Shown here one piece after another: positions 28,589 to 37,360 of a stretch of 64,000 nucleotides of DNA. The stretch is from positions 60,999-124,998 of the forward strand of contig NZ_KN234748.1 of assembly GCF_000764025.1 (NCBI RefSeq), given 5' to 3'. The notes under the pieces were generated by a model, which was not told the origin of the DNA, did not search any database, and was given only the letters and a program-made list of their open reading frames with translations. The DNA is from Pseudohaliea rubra DSM 19751. Its GTDB lineage: Bacteria > Pseudomonadota > Gammaproteobacteria > Pseudomonadales > Halieaceae. How positions within the stretch are numbered: the stretch's first letter is position 1; each line of letters starts with the position of its first letter. The position numbers and the translations under genes were made by a program.

Positions 28589-29023
28589 ATGGAAAACGCT
28601 CTCACCATTACCCCTGTGCTTCATCTTTCTCTCGAGGAGATCGAGCTGTCAGCGATCCGTGCCCAGGGCGCCGGCGGCCAGCATGTCAACAAGGTGGCTA
28701 CGGCCATCCACCTTCGCTTCGACAGCCAGGCGTCGTCGCTGCCGGCGCGGTGGAAGGAGGCGCTGCTGCGCTGTGGCGACCAGCGCGTCGGCAGCGACGG
28801 CGTTGTCGTGATCAAGGCCCAGCGTCACCGCAGCCAGGCTCGCAATCGGGAAGATGCCCTGGCGCGCCTTGCGGCGCTTATCCGCGACAGCCATCGTCCG
28901 CGCAAGGCACGTGTTGCCACCCGGCCGACGCGGGCCAGTCAGCGCCGGCGCGTCGACGGCAAAACGCACCGGGGACGCATCAAGGCCGCCCGCGGGCGCG
29001 TGAACCCGCGGGGTGACGGCTAG
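28589..29023 (+). CDS. arfB: Peptidyl-tRNA hydrolase ArfB (YaeJ)
   Basis: 144 aa ribosome-rescue factor that hydrolyses peptidyl-tRNA on ribosomes stalled without a stop codon. The release-factor GGQ motif is at residues 29-31 (RAQGAGGQHVNKVATAIHLRFD), and the basic C-terminal tail (KARVATRPTRASQRRRVDGKTHRGRIKAARGR) is the segment that enters the empty mRNA channel. The ATG at 28589 gives the family length; the 26-codon longer reading begins inside the IS-end fragment and is rejected. The IS fragment therefore sits in the arfB promoter region. Confidence 0.95.
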   Translation: MENALTITPVLHLSLEEIELSAIRAQGAGGQHVNKVATAIHLRFDSQASSLPARWKEALLRCGDQRVGSDGVVVIKAQRHRSQARNREDALARLAALIRDSHRPRKARVATRPTRASQRRRVDGKTHRGRIKAARGRVNPRGDG

Positions 29024-29032
29024 GAGCAGCTG

Positions 29033-29221
29033 ATGGAACGCGAAGAGTGGGACGCACAGTGCCCGTACTGCGGTGAGCCGCTGACACTGCTGCTTGATCC
29101 GATGGAGGCCGGCGCGGATTACAGCGAGGACTGTCAGGTCTGCTGCCAGCCAATGGTGGTGAGTGTGCATGCGGAGGCGGATGGCACGCTCGCGGCGCAG
29201 GTCCGCGCGGAGCACGAATAG
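29033..29221 (+). CDS. CPxCG-motif small zinc-binding protein
   Basis: 62 aa. CPYCGEPLTLLLDP followed by YSEDCQVCCQPMVV: two CxxC pairs forming a compact zinc ribbon. It belongs to the family annotated as CPXCG motif-containing cysteine-rich proteins, widespread in gammaproteobacteria and of unknown role. Its stop codon shares one base with the GTG of the following oxidoreductase. Confidence 0.88.
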   Translation: MEREEWDAQCPYCGEPLTLLLDPMEAGADYSEDCQVCCQPMVVSVHAEADGTLAAQVRAEHE

Positions 29222-30426
29222 TGCGCCCGCGGGTGCTGGTGCTCGGCGGTGGCTTCGCCGGCCTGTCCTGTGCCCTGGCGCTGCCGGCGCCGCGTTTTGC
29301 CGTTACCCTGGCGGACCGGTCACAGAGCTTTGAGTTTCTCCCCGCGATCCACGAACTCGTATCGGGGCTTAAGGATCCCGCGCAACTGCGCCTGCCCCTG
29401 AAAGCGGTGCTGGCCCGGCGGGGTCATCGTTTCCGTCGCGGCGAGGTCGAGCGCATCGATCCCGTCGCGCGCACCGTGCACTTCACCCGGGGTAGCCTGG
29501 ACTACGACCGACTCGTGATCGCGCTCGGCGCTGATGATGCGGACTTCGGCGTGAGCGGTGCACAGCAGAACGCCATGCCCTTCAAGTCCGTGGCACAGTG
29601 CGCCGCCATTGGCAGACAACTGCGTGCACTCCTGCGGAAGGAGCGGCCGGGTCGCGTAACTATCATTGGTGGCGGTCTGGAGGGGGTGGAGTGCCTGGGG
29701 GAGGTCCTGCGGGTGCGCGGCTCCCGGACGGTGCCGGTCACCGTCGTGGAGGCGGGCCCGCGGCTTTTGCCCGGGGCACCCGCGGCGGTGGGGCGCTATC
29801 TGGCTGACCACTGCGAAACGGCCGGCGTTACGCTGGCGCTCGGTGATCCCGTCGACCGGGTTACCCCCAGGACCGTACGTCTGGCGAGTGGTCGCCGGCT
29901 GCGGTCCGCCCTGACGATCTGGACCGGCGGGCCGGCACCACTGCCGCTGCTGGCCGGGAGCGGCCTGGCGGCCCCGGGCCGGTGGGCGGGCGTGAGCGCC
30001 TCGCTGCACCTCGAGGGTCACGAGGACATTTTTGTTGCCGGTGATACGGCTGAGCTGCCCGAGCCTCTTGCACGCCAGGCTTACCACGCGATGGACATGG
30101 GGCGTCACTGCGCCAGGGAGCTTGAGCGGCAGGAACGCGGTCTTCGACCACTCGCCTTCAAGGCGACGGAGAAGCCGCAGCTGATTGCCTTCGGCGAGCG
30201 GGACTGTCTGTTGCTGCAGGGACGCCACGCGCTGGCGTCGCCGTCGCTGGCGCTGGGCAAGGAAGCGATCTTTCAGGCGGTGATGGCTCAGCTCGACCAG
30301 CGGCCTCTCAGCGATCGGATCGCAGCGCTCTTGCGCCGCGGAGCAGGTGCACGGGAGAGTGTTTCCTGGCCTGTGCCCCGCCTTGGCGAGCTCCGTCGCC
30401 GGGGCCGTCTGCGGATCCTTTGCTGA
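29221..30426 (+). CDS. NDH-2-like FAD-dependent pyridine nucleotide oxidoreductase
   Basis: 401 aa from a GTG overlapping the previous stop. FAD-binding Rossmann motif VLVLGGGFAGLSCALAL (5-21), second dinucleotide fold RVTIIGGGLEGVECLGEVLRVRG near 143-165, and the flavin-binding DIFVAGDTAEL near 270. This is the NDH-2/sulfide:quinone-reductase fold; no SQR active-site Cys pair is evident, so a type II NADH dehydrogenase-like role is favoured. It lacks an obvious C-terminal membrane anchor. The substrate is not proven. Confidence 0.82.
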   Translation: MRPRVLVLGGGFAGLSCALALPAPRFAVTLADRSQSFEFLPAIHELVSGLKDPAQLRLPLKAVLARRGHRFRRGEVERIDPVARTVHFTRGSLDYDRLVIALGADDADFGVSGAQQNAMPFKSVAQCAAIGRQLRALLRKERPGRVTIIGGGLEGVECLGEVLRVRGSRTVPVTVVEAGPRLLPGAPAAVGRYLADHCETAGVTLALGDPVDRVTPRTVRLASGRRLRSALTIWTGGPAPLPLLAGSGLAAPGRWAGVSASLHLEGHEDIFVAGDTAELPEPLARQAYHAMDMGRHCARELERQERGLRPLAFKATEKPQLIAFGERDCLLLQGRHALASPSLALGKEAIFQAVMAQLDQRPLSDRIAALLRRGAGARESVSWPVPRLGELRRRGRLRILC

Positions 30427-30599
30427 GCGGCTGTCGGCGGGAAGCCTCAGCTCAGGCCGGCCGGGAACGCCCTGCCGTCGGCGATCGCTGCATTCATCCC
30501 GCCGACTCGTTGCTGAGGTCCTTCCGGACATCCCGCTGCTCACTGCCGTCGGAGGCGACAAGGGCACGGTAGCGTTCGAGCGCCGAGGTCCCTGGAGGG

Positions 30600-32126
30600 T
30601 CAGCAGTCTCTGACGGTAAAGTTACTGTTGTTCCTGCGTAGCATCGCGGCGAGTTCCCCGGATGCTACGGGCCGGCCAAAGTAGAAGCCCTGCGCTTCCT
30701 CGCAGCGGCATTCCCGCAGCCGCTCGAGCTGCTCCCGGGTTTCTACGCCCTCAGCAAGGACGCGCAGGTTGAAGGTGTCCGCCAGGCGGGTAATGGACTT
30801 GACGATGGCCAGGGACCGCCCGTCGGTGTTTACGGTGGTAATGAAGGAGCCATCGATTTTGAGTTCCTGCACCGGCAGGTCCTTCAGGGCTGCCAGGCTC
30901 GAGTACCCGGTCCCGAAATCGTCCAGGGAAAAATCGATGCCACTGGCGCCCAGTTCGCGGATGCGCCCGATGGAGGCACGCAGATCGCGCAGGGCCGCGT
31001 ACTCGGTGATCTCGATCTGTGGTTTCATTTGCCACTGTGCCATGGGTGCAAGCTGATCCTTCAGCCAGTGCACGAAGTCACTGCGTGCGAACTCGTCCGG
31101 AGTCAGGTTGATGGAGATTCGCGGCAGACAGCCATCGGTCAGTCCCGCGGCTTCAAGGTCCTCAATGACGCGGCCGATTACCAGCTCTGACAGCTTCCGG
31201 GAGAGCTCGAACTGCTCTGCCAGTGGCACGAATTCCGCCGGCGGAATGGGGCTGTCAGCGGTGTCGTTCCAGCGTACCAGCGCTTCACAGCCGGCGAGGC
31301 TGTTGTCTGCCAGGCGCACCTGTGGCTGGTAATGCATGTACAGTTCGCGCCGGGCAATGGCGTCGCGCAGTTCTCGGACCCGGTTCTGCCTATGACGGTC
31401 CGCGCGGGTAAGCCGGTCGTCGTAGAAGTTGATATGGTCCGGCCCCCGGTTTCGCGCGGCGCGCAGCGCGCTGGTGGCGGCCGCGACGAGCCCGTGCGCA
31501 TCGCGCCCGTCGCGCGGGTACAGAGCGGCACCGCCGCAGGCCGTTGCACGAACGCCCTCATCGCCGAGTGGCTTAAGGAGTACCCGGCGCGCTCTGAGAG
31601 CGCGCTCCAGTGGCTTTTCCCGCTCGATCGCCGCGATGAGCGGCAAGGCGAGTACGAACTCGTCCGTGCCGAGGCGGGAGAGCAGTGTATCTGCCGTGAA
31701 ACTGGCGCGGAGGTGGGCGCCGAGCTGTTCAAGTACCTGCTCCGCTTTGGCCTTGCTCAGCTGCTGAGAAATTGCAGTGAAGCCATCGATGTTCAGAATA
31801 AGCACAAGCATGTCTCGCTCGGAGCTGTCGCGTTCGAGCCGATCGTCCAGATACTCCAGGAACAGTCTGCGATGCAGGAGGCCGGTCTGCGTGTCCAGTT
31901 CCTGCAGCCGGTGAATTTGCCGGAGGTGCGAATAGCTGAGGGCGAAGAGCATGGCGGTGGTGATGGTGATGAAGAGCCAGCCCTTGAAGGTCTGCAGTCG
32001 GCCCAACTCCCCTGCGTCGCCGCTGACAACCAGGAGCAGGGCGTTGTCCGAGACGTAGATCCAGAGAATACCGACGACGAGGTAGGGGGCGACAATCCTG
32101 ACGGCGGCAATCACTGCTTTTTGCAA
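30600..32126 (-). CDS. Membrane GGDEF/EAL protein, probable c-di-GMP phosphodiesterase
   Basis: 508 aa. Two N-terminal helices (about 10-35 and 48-66) flank a short periplasmic loop, then a GGDEF-like domain with GTDEF at 153-157 (LSRLGTDEFVLAL), a departure from GGDEF/GGEEF that should abolish cyclase activity. The EAL domain has its catalytic set: EALVRW (281-286), SINLTP, IEITE, DDFGTGYSSL, ELKIDGSFI, EGVET and QGFYFGRP. It probably hydrolyses c-di-GMP, with the degenerate GGDEF as a sensor. It stands alone on the minus strand. Confidence 0.92.
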   Translation of the reverse strand: MQKAVIAAVRIVAPYLVVGILWIYVSDNALLLVVSGDAGELGRLQTFKGWLFITITTAMLFALSYSHLRQIHRLQELDTQTGLLHRRLFLEYLDDRLERDSSERDMLVLILNIDGFTAISQQLSKAKAEQVLEQLGAHLRASFTADTLLSRLGTDEFVLALPLIAAIEREKPLERALRARRVLLKPLGDEGVRATACGGAALYPRDGRDAHGLVAAATSALRAARNRGPDHINFYDDRLTRADRHRQNRVRELRDAIARRELYMHYQPQVRLADNSLAGCEALVRWNDTADSPIPPAEFVPLAEQFELSRKLSELVIGRVIEDLEAAGLTDGCLPRISINLTPDEFARSDFVHWLKDQLAPMAQWQMKPQIEITEYAALRDLRASIGRIRELGASGIDFSLDDFGTGYSSLAALKDLPVQELKIDGSFITTVNTDGRSLAIVKSITRLADTFNLRVLAEGVETREQLERLRECRCEEAQGFYFGRPVASGELAAMLRRNNSNFTVRDC

Positions 32127-32204
32127 CGTGGGGCTCCCGCGACGCGTTTTGCATCGCCCCCAGTGTAGTCGACCCGGCCCCGTGTGTCCCCGGGCGCCGG
32201 GAGC

Positions 32205-32432
32205 TCAGGGTCGGAAACGCGCCGCGTCGATGATGGACCAAAGATGGACGATGACGGCGGGAATCCAGAAGACGAAGAGGACCACCGATGCCCCCAGCGC
32301 ATAGCAGGCAGAGGTAAGCAGGAAGAATAGCAGGGCCGCGAGCACCCGGCCCTGCACGAGCTGCCCGAGCCCGGGGATGAAGAAACTGCAGATCGCCGCG
32401 AGAACGTTTCCGCCGGAGCCCTGTCCTGCCAT
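32205..32432 (-). CDS. Small TM2-like membrane protein
   Basis: 75 aa from the ATG at 32432 (AAGGCGG upstream). Three hydrophobic stretches: AAICSFFIPGLGQLVQGRVLAALLFFLL, then ALGASVVLFVFWIPAVIVHLWSIIDAARFRP. The FIPGLGQ...GR and HLWSIIDA elements match TM2-domain-like small membrane proteins. The function is unknown. A longer reading upstream is basic, unlike the family and lacks an RBS. Confidence 0.75.
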   Translation of the reverse strand: MAGQGSGGNVLAAICSFFIPGLGQLVQGRVLAALLFFLLTSACYALGASVVLFVFWIPAVIVHLWSIIDAARFRP

Positions 32433-32594
32433 GCTGTGCCGCCTTCTCTTATCGTCCAAAAGGGGCAAGCTAAGCGATTGGAGCATTCGCTGGCAAGCCG
32501 GGGATGTGCCGGCATCTGCCTTCGGGTACCCTTGGCGGGCGGCACCGCGCTTCGGTAGCCGCCTCACTGCACGCAAGCCACGGGGACAGCTGCC

Positions 32595-33461
32595 ATGAGC
32601 CTGAAGGACAAGACGCTTTTCATCAGCGGCGCAAGTCGCGGTATCGGCCTAGCCATTGCCTGCCGGGCGGCGGCCGACGGCGCCAACGTAGTGATCGCAG
32701 CCAAGACTAGCGAGCCGCACCCGAGGCTGCCCGGTACGATCTACACGGCCGCCGAGGACATTGAAGCGGCCGGTGGTCAGGCCCTGCCGCTTGTCTGCGA
32801 TATTCGCTTCGAAGAGCAGGTCGAGGCGGCGGTGAGCGAGGCTGTGGCTCGCTTTGGCGGCATCGATATCTGCATCAACAATGCCAGTGCCATCAGCCCT
32901 ACGCCGACGCTTGAAACAGAAATGAAGCGCTACGATCTGATGCACAGCATCAACACGCGCGGTACTTTTCTGGTCTCGCGGCAGTGCATTCCCCACCTCA
33001 AGGCTGCCGCTAACCCGCATATTCTCAATCTGGCGCCGCCGCTGGATATGGATCCCAAGTGGTTTGCTCCGCACCTTGCCTACACCATGGCAAAGATGGG
33101 TATGAGCCTGTGCACCCTCGGCATGGCCCGGGAGTTTGCCGGCGACGGGATTGCAGTGAACTCCCTCTGGCCCCTGACGGCCATCGACACGGCAGCGGTG
33201 CGTAACGTTCTTGGCGGCGCCGAAACCGTTGCCGGCAGCCGAGCGCCGGCGATCATGGCCGATGCCGCCTACGCGATCCTCAACCGGCCGTCACGGGAAT
33301 GCACGGGGAATTTCTTTATTGATGAGGTGCTGCTGCGCGAAGAGGGTGTCACGGATTTCGCTCCCTACTCCGTTGACCCTGACACAGACCTGCTCCGCGA
33401 TTTCTTCGTTCCCGATGCAGTCGCCGAGGAGTTGCCGACGAAGACGGTCGCGATGTTCTGA
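32595..33461 (+). CDS. Short-chain dehydrogenase, HSDL2-like
   Basis: 288 aa. NAD(P)-binding Gly motif ISGASRGIGLAIA (10-22), NNASAIS, and the catalytic YTMAK (Tyr/Lys of YxxxK). The stretch AAKTSEPHPRLPGTIYTAAEDIEAAGG is typical of the HSDL2/peroxisomal-type SDR subgroup, as is LWPLTAIDTAAVRN. Usually linked to fatty acid or steroid-like substrates, not demonstrated here. Convergent with the IlvB-like gene, 21 nt apart. Confidence 0.9.
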   Translation: MSLKDKTLFISGASRGIGLAIACRAAADGANVVIAAKTSEPHPRLPGTIYTAAEDIEAAGGQALPLVCDIRFEEQVEAAVSEAVARFGGIDICINNASAISPTPTLETEMKRYDLMHSINTRGTFLVSRQCIPHLKAAANPHILNLAPPLDMDPKWFAPHLAYTMAKMGMSLCTLGMAREFAGDGIAVNSLWPLTAIDTAAVRNVLGGAETVAGSRAPAIMADAAYAILNRPSRECTGNFFIDEVLLREEGVTDFAPYSVDPDTDLLRDFFVPDAVAEELPTKTVAMF

Positions 33462-33484
33462 GCTGGCCCCCGCTGTCAGGGCCT

Positions 33485-35029
33485 TCAGACCATGGCTTCG
33501 ATAAGGTGAGGTCCCGGCGTCGCCAGGGCCTGCGTCAGCTGCGTAGCAAATTCGGCGACGGTGGCCGCCCGGCTTGCGTTTACGCCCATGCCACGGGCCA
33601 GGGACGTGAAGTCGAGATCGGGGTTTGAGAGATCAAGCATGGACAGGGTGCTTGCGTTGGGTTCGCCGGCGCCCACCCGCTCCAGCTCGATGTTGAGGAT
33701 CGCGTAGCTGCGGTTGTTGAACAGGATGGTCACCGTGTCGGCTTTTTCCCGCGCAAGGCTCCAGAGCCCCTGAATCGTGTACATGGCACTGCCGTCGGCC
33801 TCGAGGTTGATGACCTTCCGGTCGGGGCAGGCGATGGCGGCGCCCAGGGCGGCGGGGATGCCCTGGCCGATGGCACCTCCAGTGAGCGCGAGCCAGTCGT
33901 GCCGCGACGCGCGCTCGGTCAGCAGGTAGGCACCGAGCCCGTTGGTGGCGCCGTCGTCGACGACAATCGCATCCTCGGGCATGTGCTGGGCCAGCAGCTG
34001 GCCGACCAGCAGTCCGTCGAGGGGGCCGTCCTCCGGCGCCGGCGCTTCCGCAGCAGTCACGAGGGAAGGCTCGCCGCTGGCGCCGACTGCGGCAACCAGC
34101 GCCTCGAGAGCGCTGTCGATGTCGTCGCCGGCGGTCGCCAGGGTACTCACTTCGCAATCCGCCGGCGCAAGCCAGCTCGCCTTGTCCGGGTAGGCGAAAA
34201 AGCTGACCGGCGCGGGAGCGCCGACAAGAATCAGGTGCTCGGTGCCGGCGAGGGCCTCCGTGGCCTGCTCGGCAAAATAGGGCAGCCGCTCCACGGCGAC
34301 CCGCCCGGCCCCGCGCTGCAGCCTGGCCGGGAACACCTGGCACACCAGTCGCGCTCCCGTGGCGGCGGCGATTTGACCAAGGCGGTACAGGTTCTCCTCG
34401 CGCAGGGCGCGCCCGCCGAGAAAGAGCACCGTCGGGCGGCCGCTTTGCAGGCGGCTGGCGGTCTGCGCGATCAACGTATCCGCCACCGCCGGTGGCACCG
34501 GTGGCGGCTGCACGGCTGCCGCGCCTGAGGCTGCGTTCCAGGCGTGGTCCGCGGGCACGACCACGGTGGCGATGCGTCCGTTCTCCGCCTGCGCTTCGGC
34601 GACCGCCGCGGCGCCGGCGGCGGCGAGGTCGTCCGGGGACTCGGCCACTTTTGTCCAGGCAGAGGCCCACGCGGCAAGGGCCGGCAGGTCCGAGGTCAGC
34701 GGTGCGTCATACTGCAGGTGGTAGCTGGCATGGTCGCCGACGATGTTCACCAGCGGTGAGCCGGCCCGGCGCGCGTTGTGCTGGTTGGCGAGGCTGTTGG
34801 CAAAGCCGGAGCCGACGTGCAGCAGCGTGAGGGCCGGTTTATCGGCCATGCGCCCGTAGCCGTCTGCGGCGCCGGAAGCCACGCCCTCGAACAGGCAGAG
34901 TACCGGTCGCATGCGCCCCGTATTGCCGATGGCGGAAACGAGCTGCATCTCGGAGGTGCCGGGGTTGGCAAAGCAGACTTCGACGCCGCTGGCGACGAGG
35001 GTCTCGAGGAGGGCTTCGGCTCCGTTCAT
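33485..35029 (-). CDS. Acetolactate synthase large-subunit-like ThDP enzyme
   Basis: 514 aa, shorter than IlvB/IlvI (about 570). The Pyr domain carries CFANPGTSEM and the catalytic Glu in LCLFEGVASGAADGYGRM; the PP domain carries the Mg-ThDP motif EADGSAMYTIQGLWSLAREKADTVTILFNN. The FAD-binding central domain is poorly conserved. No ilvN small subunit follows, and the active site differs from true acetolactate synthases, so it may decarboxylate or condense other 2-oxo acids. It is divergent from ilvD across 125 bp, which could reflect shared control. Confidence 0.82.
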   Translation of the reverse strand: MNGAEALLETLVASGVEVCFANPGTSEMQLVSAIGNTGRMRPVLCLFEGVASGAADGYGRMADKPALTLLHVGSGFANSLANQHNARRAGSPLVNIVGDHASYHLQYDAPLTSDLPALAAWASAWTKVAESPDDLAAAGAAAVAEAQAENGRIATVVVPADHAWNAASGAAAVQPPPVPPAVADTLIAQTASRLQSGRPTVLFLGGRALREENLYRLGQIAAATGARLVCQVFPARLQRGAGRVAVERLPYFAEQATEALAGTEHLILVGAPAPVSFFAYPDKASWLAPADCEVSTLATAGDDIDSALEALVAAVGASGEPSLVTAAEAPAPEDGPLDGLLVGQLLAQHMPEDAIVVDDGATNGLGAYLLTERASRHDWLALTGGAIGQGIPAALGAAIACPDRKVINLEADGSAMYTIQGLWSLAREKADTVTILFNNRSYAILNIELERVGAGEPNASTLSMLDLSNPDLDFTSLARGMGVNASRAATVAEFATQLTQALATPGPHLIEAMV

Positions 35030-35091
35030 ATTCTTATTGCTCCATACGGTAGGCGCGGCGGCCGGGAAAGGTGCGAAAGCACGATAAGTAT

Positions 35092-35121
35092 TTGAGGCAT
35101 TTCCCGCAAGTGGCCTAGAAT
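35092..35121 (+). promoter_or_regulatory. Candidate promoter of ilvD
   Basis: TTGAGG (35092-35097), 18 nt, TAGAAT (35116-35121), with AGGAG RBS just before the GTG start at 35155. Confidence 0.5.
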
Positions 35122-35154
35122 GCTGTCTCCCCCCGGCAAGGCAGGAGTGCCAGC

Positions 35155-36840
35155 GTGGCCAGTAACCGCAGGTCCAGGACCATTACCCAGGGCGTTGAGC
35201 GCGCCCCCAACCGCTCCATGTTTTACGGCATGGGTTACGAGGCGAGCGACTTCGACAAGCCGATGATCGGCGTCGCCAACAGCCACTCCACGATCACGCC
35301 CTGCAATTCTGGCCTGCAGCCCCTGGCAGATGCAGCGGTGGCCGCCCTCAGCGAGGCGGGTGCAAACCCGCAGGTTTTTGGCACGCCGACGATCAGCGAC
35401 GGCATGGCCATGGGTACGGAAGGCATGAAGTACAGCCTGGTGTCCCGCGAGGTGATCGCCGATTGTATCGAAACCTGCGTCGGCGGTCAGTGGATGGATG
35501 GTGTGCTCACGATCGGCGGCTGTGACAAGAACATGCCCGGCGCCATGATGGGTATGCTGCGTGCCAACGTGCCGTCCATCTTTGTGTACGGCGGAACCAT
35601 CCTGCCCGGGCGTCTCGATGGCCGCGATCTCAACATTGTCAGCGTTTTCGAGGCGGTTGGTGAGTACAGTGCCGGGCGCATCAGTGAGGATGATCTCATC
35701 GCCATCGAGCGTCATGCCATCCCCGGCACCGGCTCCTGCGGCGGTATGTACACCGCAAACACCATGAGCGCCGCCATCGAGGCGATGGGGCTGTCGCTGC
35801 CGTACTCAAGCACCATGGCAAACGTCGAGGAGGAGAAAGGGGTGAGCGCCGCCGAGAGCGCCCGTGTACTCGTAGACGCCGTGGCCGCGGACCGCAAACC
35901 CCGGGATATCGTCACCCGCGAGGCCATTGAGAATGCCGTAGCGGTGACCATGGCCACCGGCGGCTCCACCAACGCGGTACTGCATTTCCTTGCCATGGCC
36001 CATGCTGCAGAGGTGCCCTGGACGATCGACGACATCGAACGCGTCCGGCGTAAGGTGCCGGTGATCTGTGACCTCAAGCCCAGTGGCCGCTATCTCGCCA
36101 TCGACCTGCATCGCGCCGGGGGTATTCCACAGGTCATGAAGCTGCTCCTCGAGGGCGGGTTGATCCACGGCGACTGCATGACCATTACCGGCAAGACGAT
36201 TGCCGAGACGCTGGCCGACGTCCCTGTCGAGTGCCCGGCGGGTCAGGATGTGATCCGACCGCTGGACAAGCCGCTTTACAAGGAGGGCCACCTCGCCATC
36301 CTCCGTGGCAACCTCGCCGAGGAAGGGGCCGTGGCCAAGATCACCGGGCTCAAGAATCCCGTGATTACCGGGCCTGCGCGAGTTTTTGATGACGAGCAGT
36401 CAGCGCTTGACGCAATCCTCGCCGGCAGGATTGAGCCCGGCGACGTGCTGGTGCTGCGTTACCTCGGTCCCCGGGGTGCTCCGGGCATGCCGGAGATGCT
36501 GGCGCCGACCAGCGCCCTGGTCGGCCAGGGGCTGGGCGAAAGCGTTGGTCTGATTACCGATGGCCGCTTTTCCGGGGGTACCTGGGGTATGGTGGTGGGC
36601 CACGTGGCACCGGAGGCCTTCGTGGGCGGCACCATCGGTCTTGTCGAGGAAGGTGACAGTATCACCATTGATGCGCATGAGCTTCTGCTGCAGCTGAACG
36701 TGGACGATGCGACACTGGCTGCGCGCCGCGAGCGCTGGCAGCAGCCTGCACCACGCTACACGCGGGGCGTGCTGGGCAAGTTTGCCCACAATGCGTCGTC
36801 GGCCAGCTTCGGCGCCGTGCTTGACCGCTACGAGGACTGA
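35155..36840 (+). CDS. ilvD: Dihydroxy-acid dehydratase
   Basis: 561 aa from a GTG with AGGAG RBS. It dehydrates dihydroxy acids to 2-oxo acids in valine, leucine and isoleucine synthesis. Fe-S ligands Cys50 (TITPCNSG), Cys123 ([13 protein letters not shown]) and Cys195 ([14 protein letters not shown]) are in place; [16 protein letters not shown] is the C-terminal signature. The length fits the shorter [2Fe-2S] IlvD type rather than the 616 aa E. coli [4Fe-4S] enzyme. Convergent with purE 23 nt away. Confidence 0.96.
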   Translation: MASNRRSRTITQGVERAPNRSMFYGMGYEASDFDKPMIGVANSHSTITPCNSGLQPLADAAVAALSEAGANPQVFGTPTISDGMAMGTEGMKYSLVSREVIADCIETCVGGQWMDGVLTIGGCDKNMPGAMMGMLRANVPSIFVYGGTILPGRLDGRDLNIVSVFEAVGEYSAGRISEDDLIAIERHAIPGTGSCGGMYTANTMSAAIEAMGLSLPYSSTMANVEEEKGVSAAESARVLVDAVAADRKPRDIVTREAIENAVAVTMATGGSTNAVLHFLAMAHAAEVPWTIDDIERVRRKVPVICDLKPSGRYLAIDLHRAGGIPQVMKLLLEGGLIHGDCMTITGKTIAETLADVPVECPAGQDVIRPLDKPLYKEGHLAILRGNLAEEGAVAKITGLKNPVITGPARVFDDEQSALDAILAGRIEPGDVLVLRYLGPRGAPGMPEMLAPTSALVGQGLGESVGLITDGRFSGGTWGMVVGHVAPEAFVGGTIGLVEEGDSITIDAHELLLQLNVDDATLAARRERWQQPAPRYTRGVLGKFAHNASSASFGAVLDRYED

Positions 36841-36862
36841 TGCCCGAAGCGGGGCGGGCGCC

Positions 36863-37360
36863 TCAGGCGCCGTCGCCCCGGCGCAGCCGCTCGGCCTTTC
36901 CCAGCACCCGGTCCCGCAGTCCGTCGCGATAGCGGTGCAGCCGGCGCCGGAGATCCTCGTCTGCGCTGGCGAGCACCTGGGCGGCAAGAAGACCGCCGTT
37001 GGTGGCATTATCGATAGCGACGGTCGCCACCGGTATCCCCGCGGGCATCTGCACAATGGACAGGAGCGCATCCTCACCAGCGAGGCTGGTAGCGCTTATG
37101 GGCACGCCGATCACCGGGAGGACGCAGAGCGAAGCGACCATGCCCGGTAAGTGCGCGGCCCCGCCAGCACCGGCGACGATGACCCGAAGACCCCGCTCCT
37201 CTGCCTCGCGGGCATAGGCATAGAGGCGATCCGGCGTGCGGTGCGCGCTGACGATGTCTATCTCGTAGGCCACCGCCAGCTCTTCCAGCACCGTAGCCGC
37301 TGCGCGCATGACCGGCAGGTCCGAATCGCTGCCCATGATGATGCCGACCCGGGGATTCAT
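36863..37360 (-). CDS. purE: N5-carboxyaminoimidazole ribonucleotide mutase
   Basis: 165 aa class I PurE, which moves the carboxylate of N5-CAIR to form CAIR in purine synthesis. GIIMGSDSDLPVM, SAHRTPD (with the catalytic His), AGAGGAAHLPGMVAS and GVPISATSLAGEDALLSIVQMPAGIPVATVAIDNATN are textbook. The start overlaps the purK stop by 4 nt; the purK product N5-CAIR is its substrate. Confidence 0.98.
   Translation of the reverse strand: MNPRVGIIMGSDSDLPVMRAAATVLEELAVAYEIDIVSAHRTPDRLYAYAREAEERGLRVIVAGAGGAAHLPGMVASLCVLPVIGVPISATSLAGEDALLSIVQMPAGIPVATVAIDNATNGGLLAAQVLASADEDLRRRLHRYRDGLRDRVLGKAERLRRGDGA

Noticed and set aside
33633..34670. 345-codon minus-strand frame inside the IlvB-like gene
   Set aside because: Same-strand shifted frame, extremely Arg-rich; the ThDP motifs are in the other frame.
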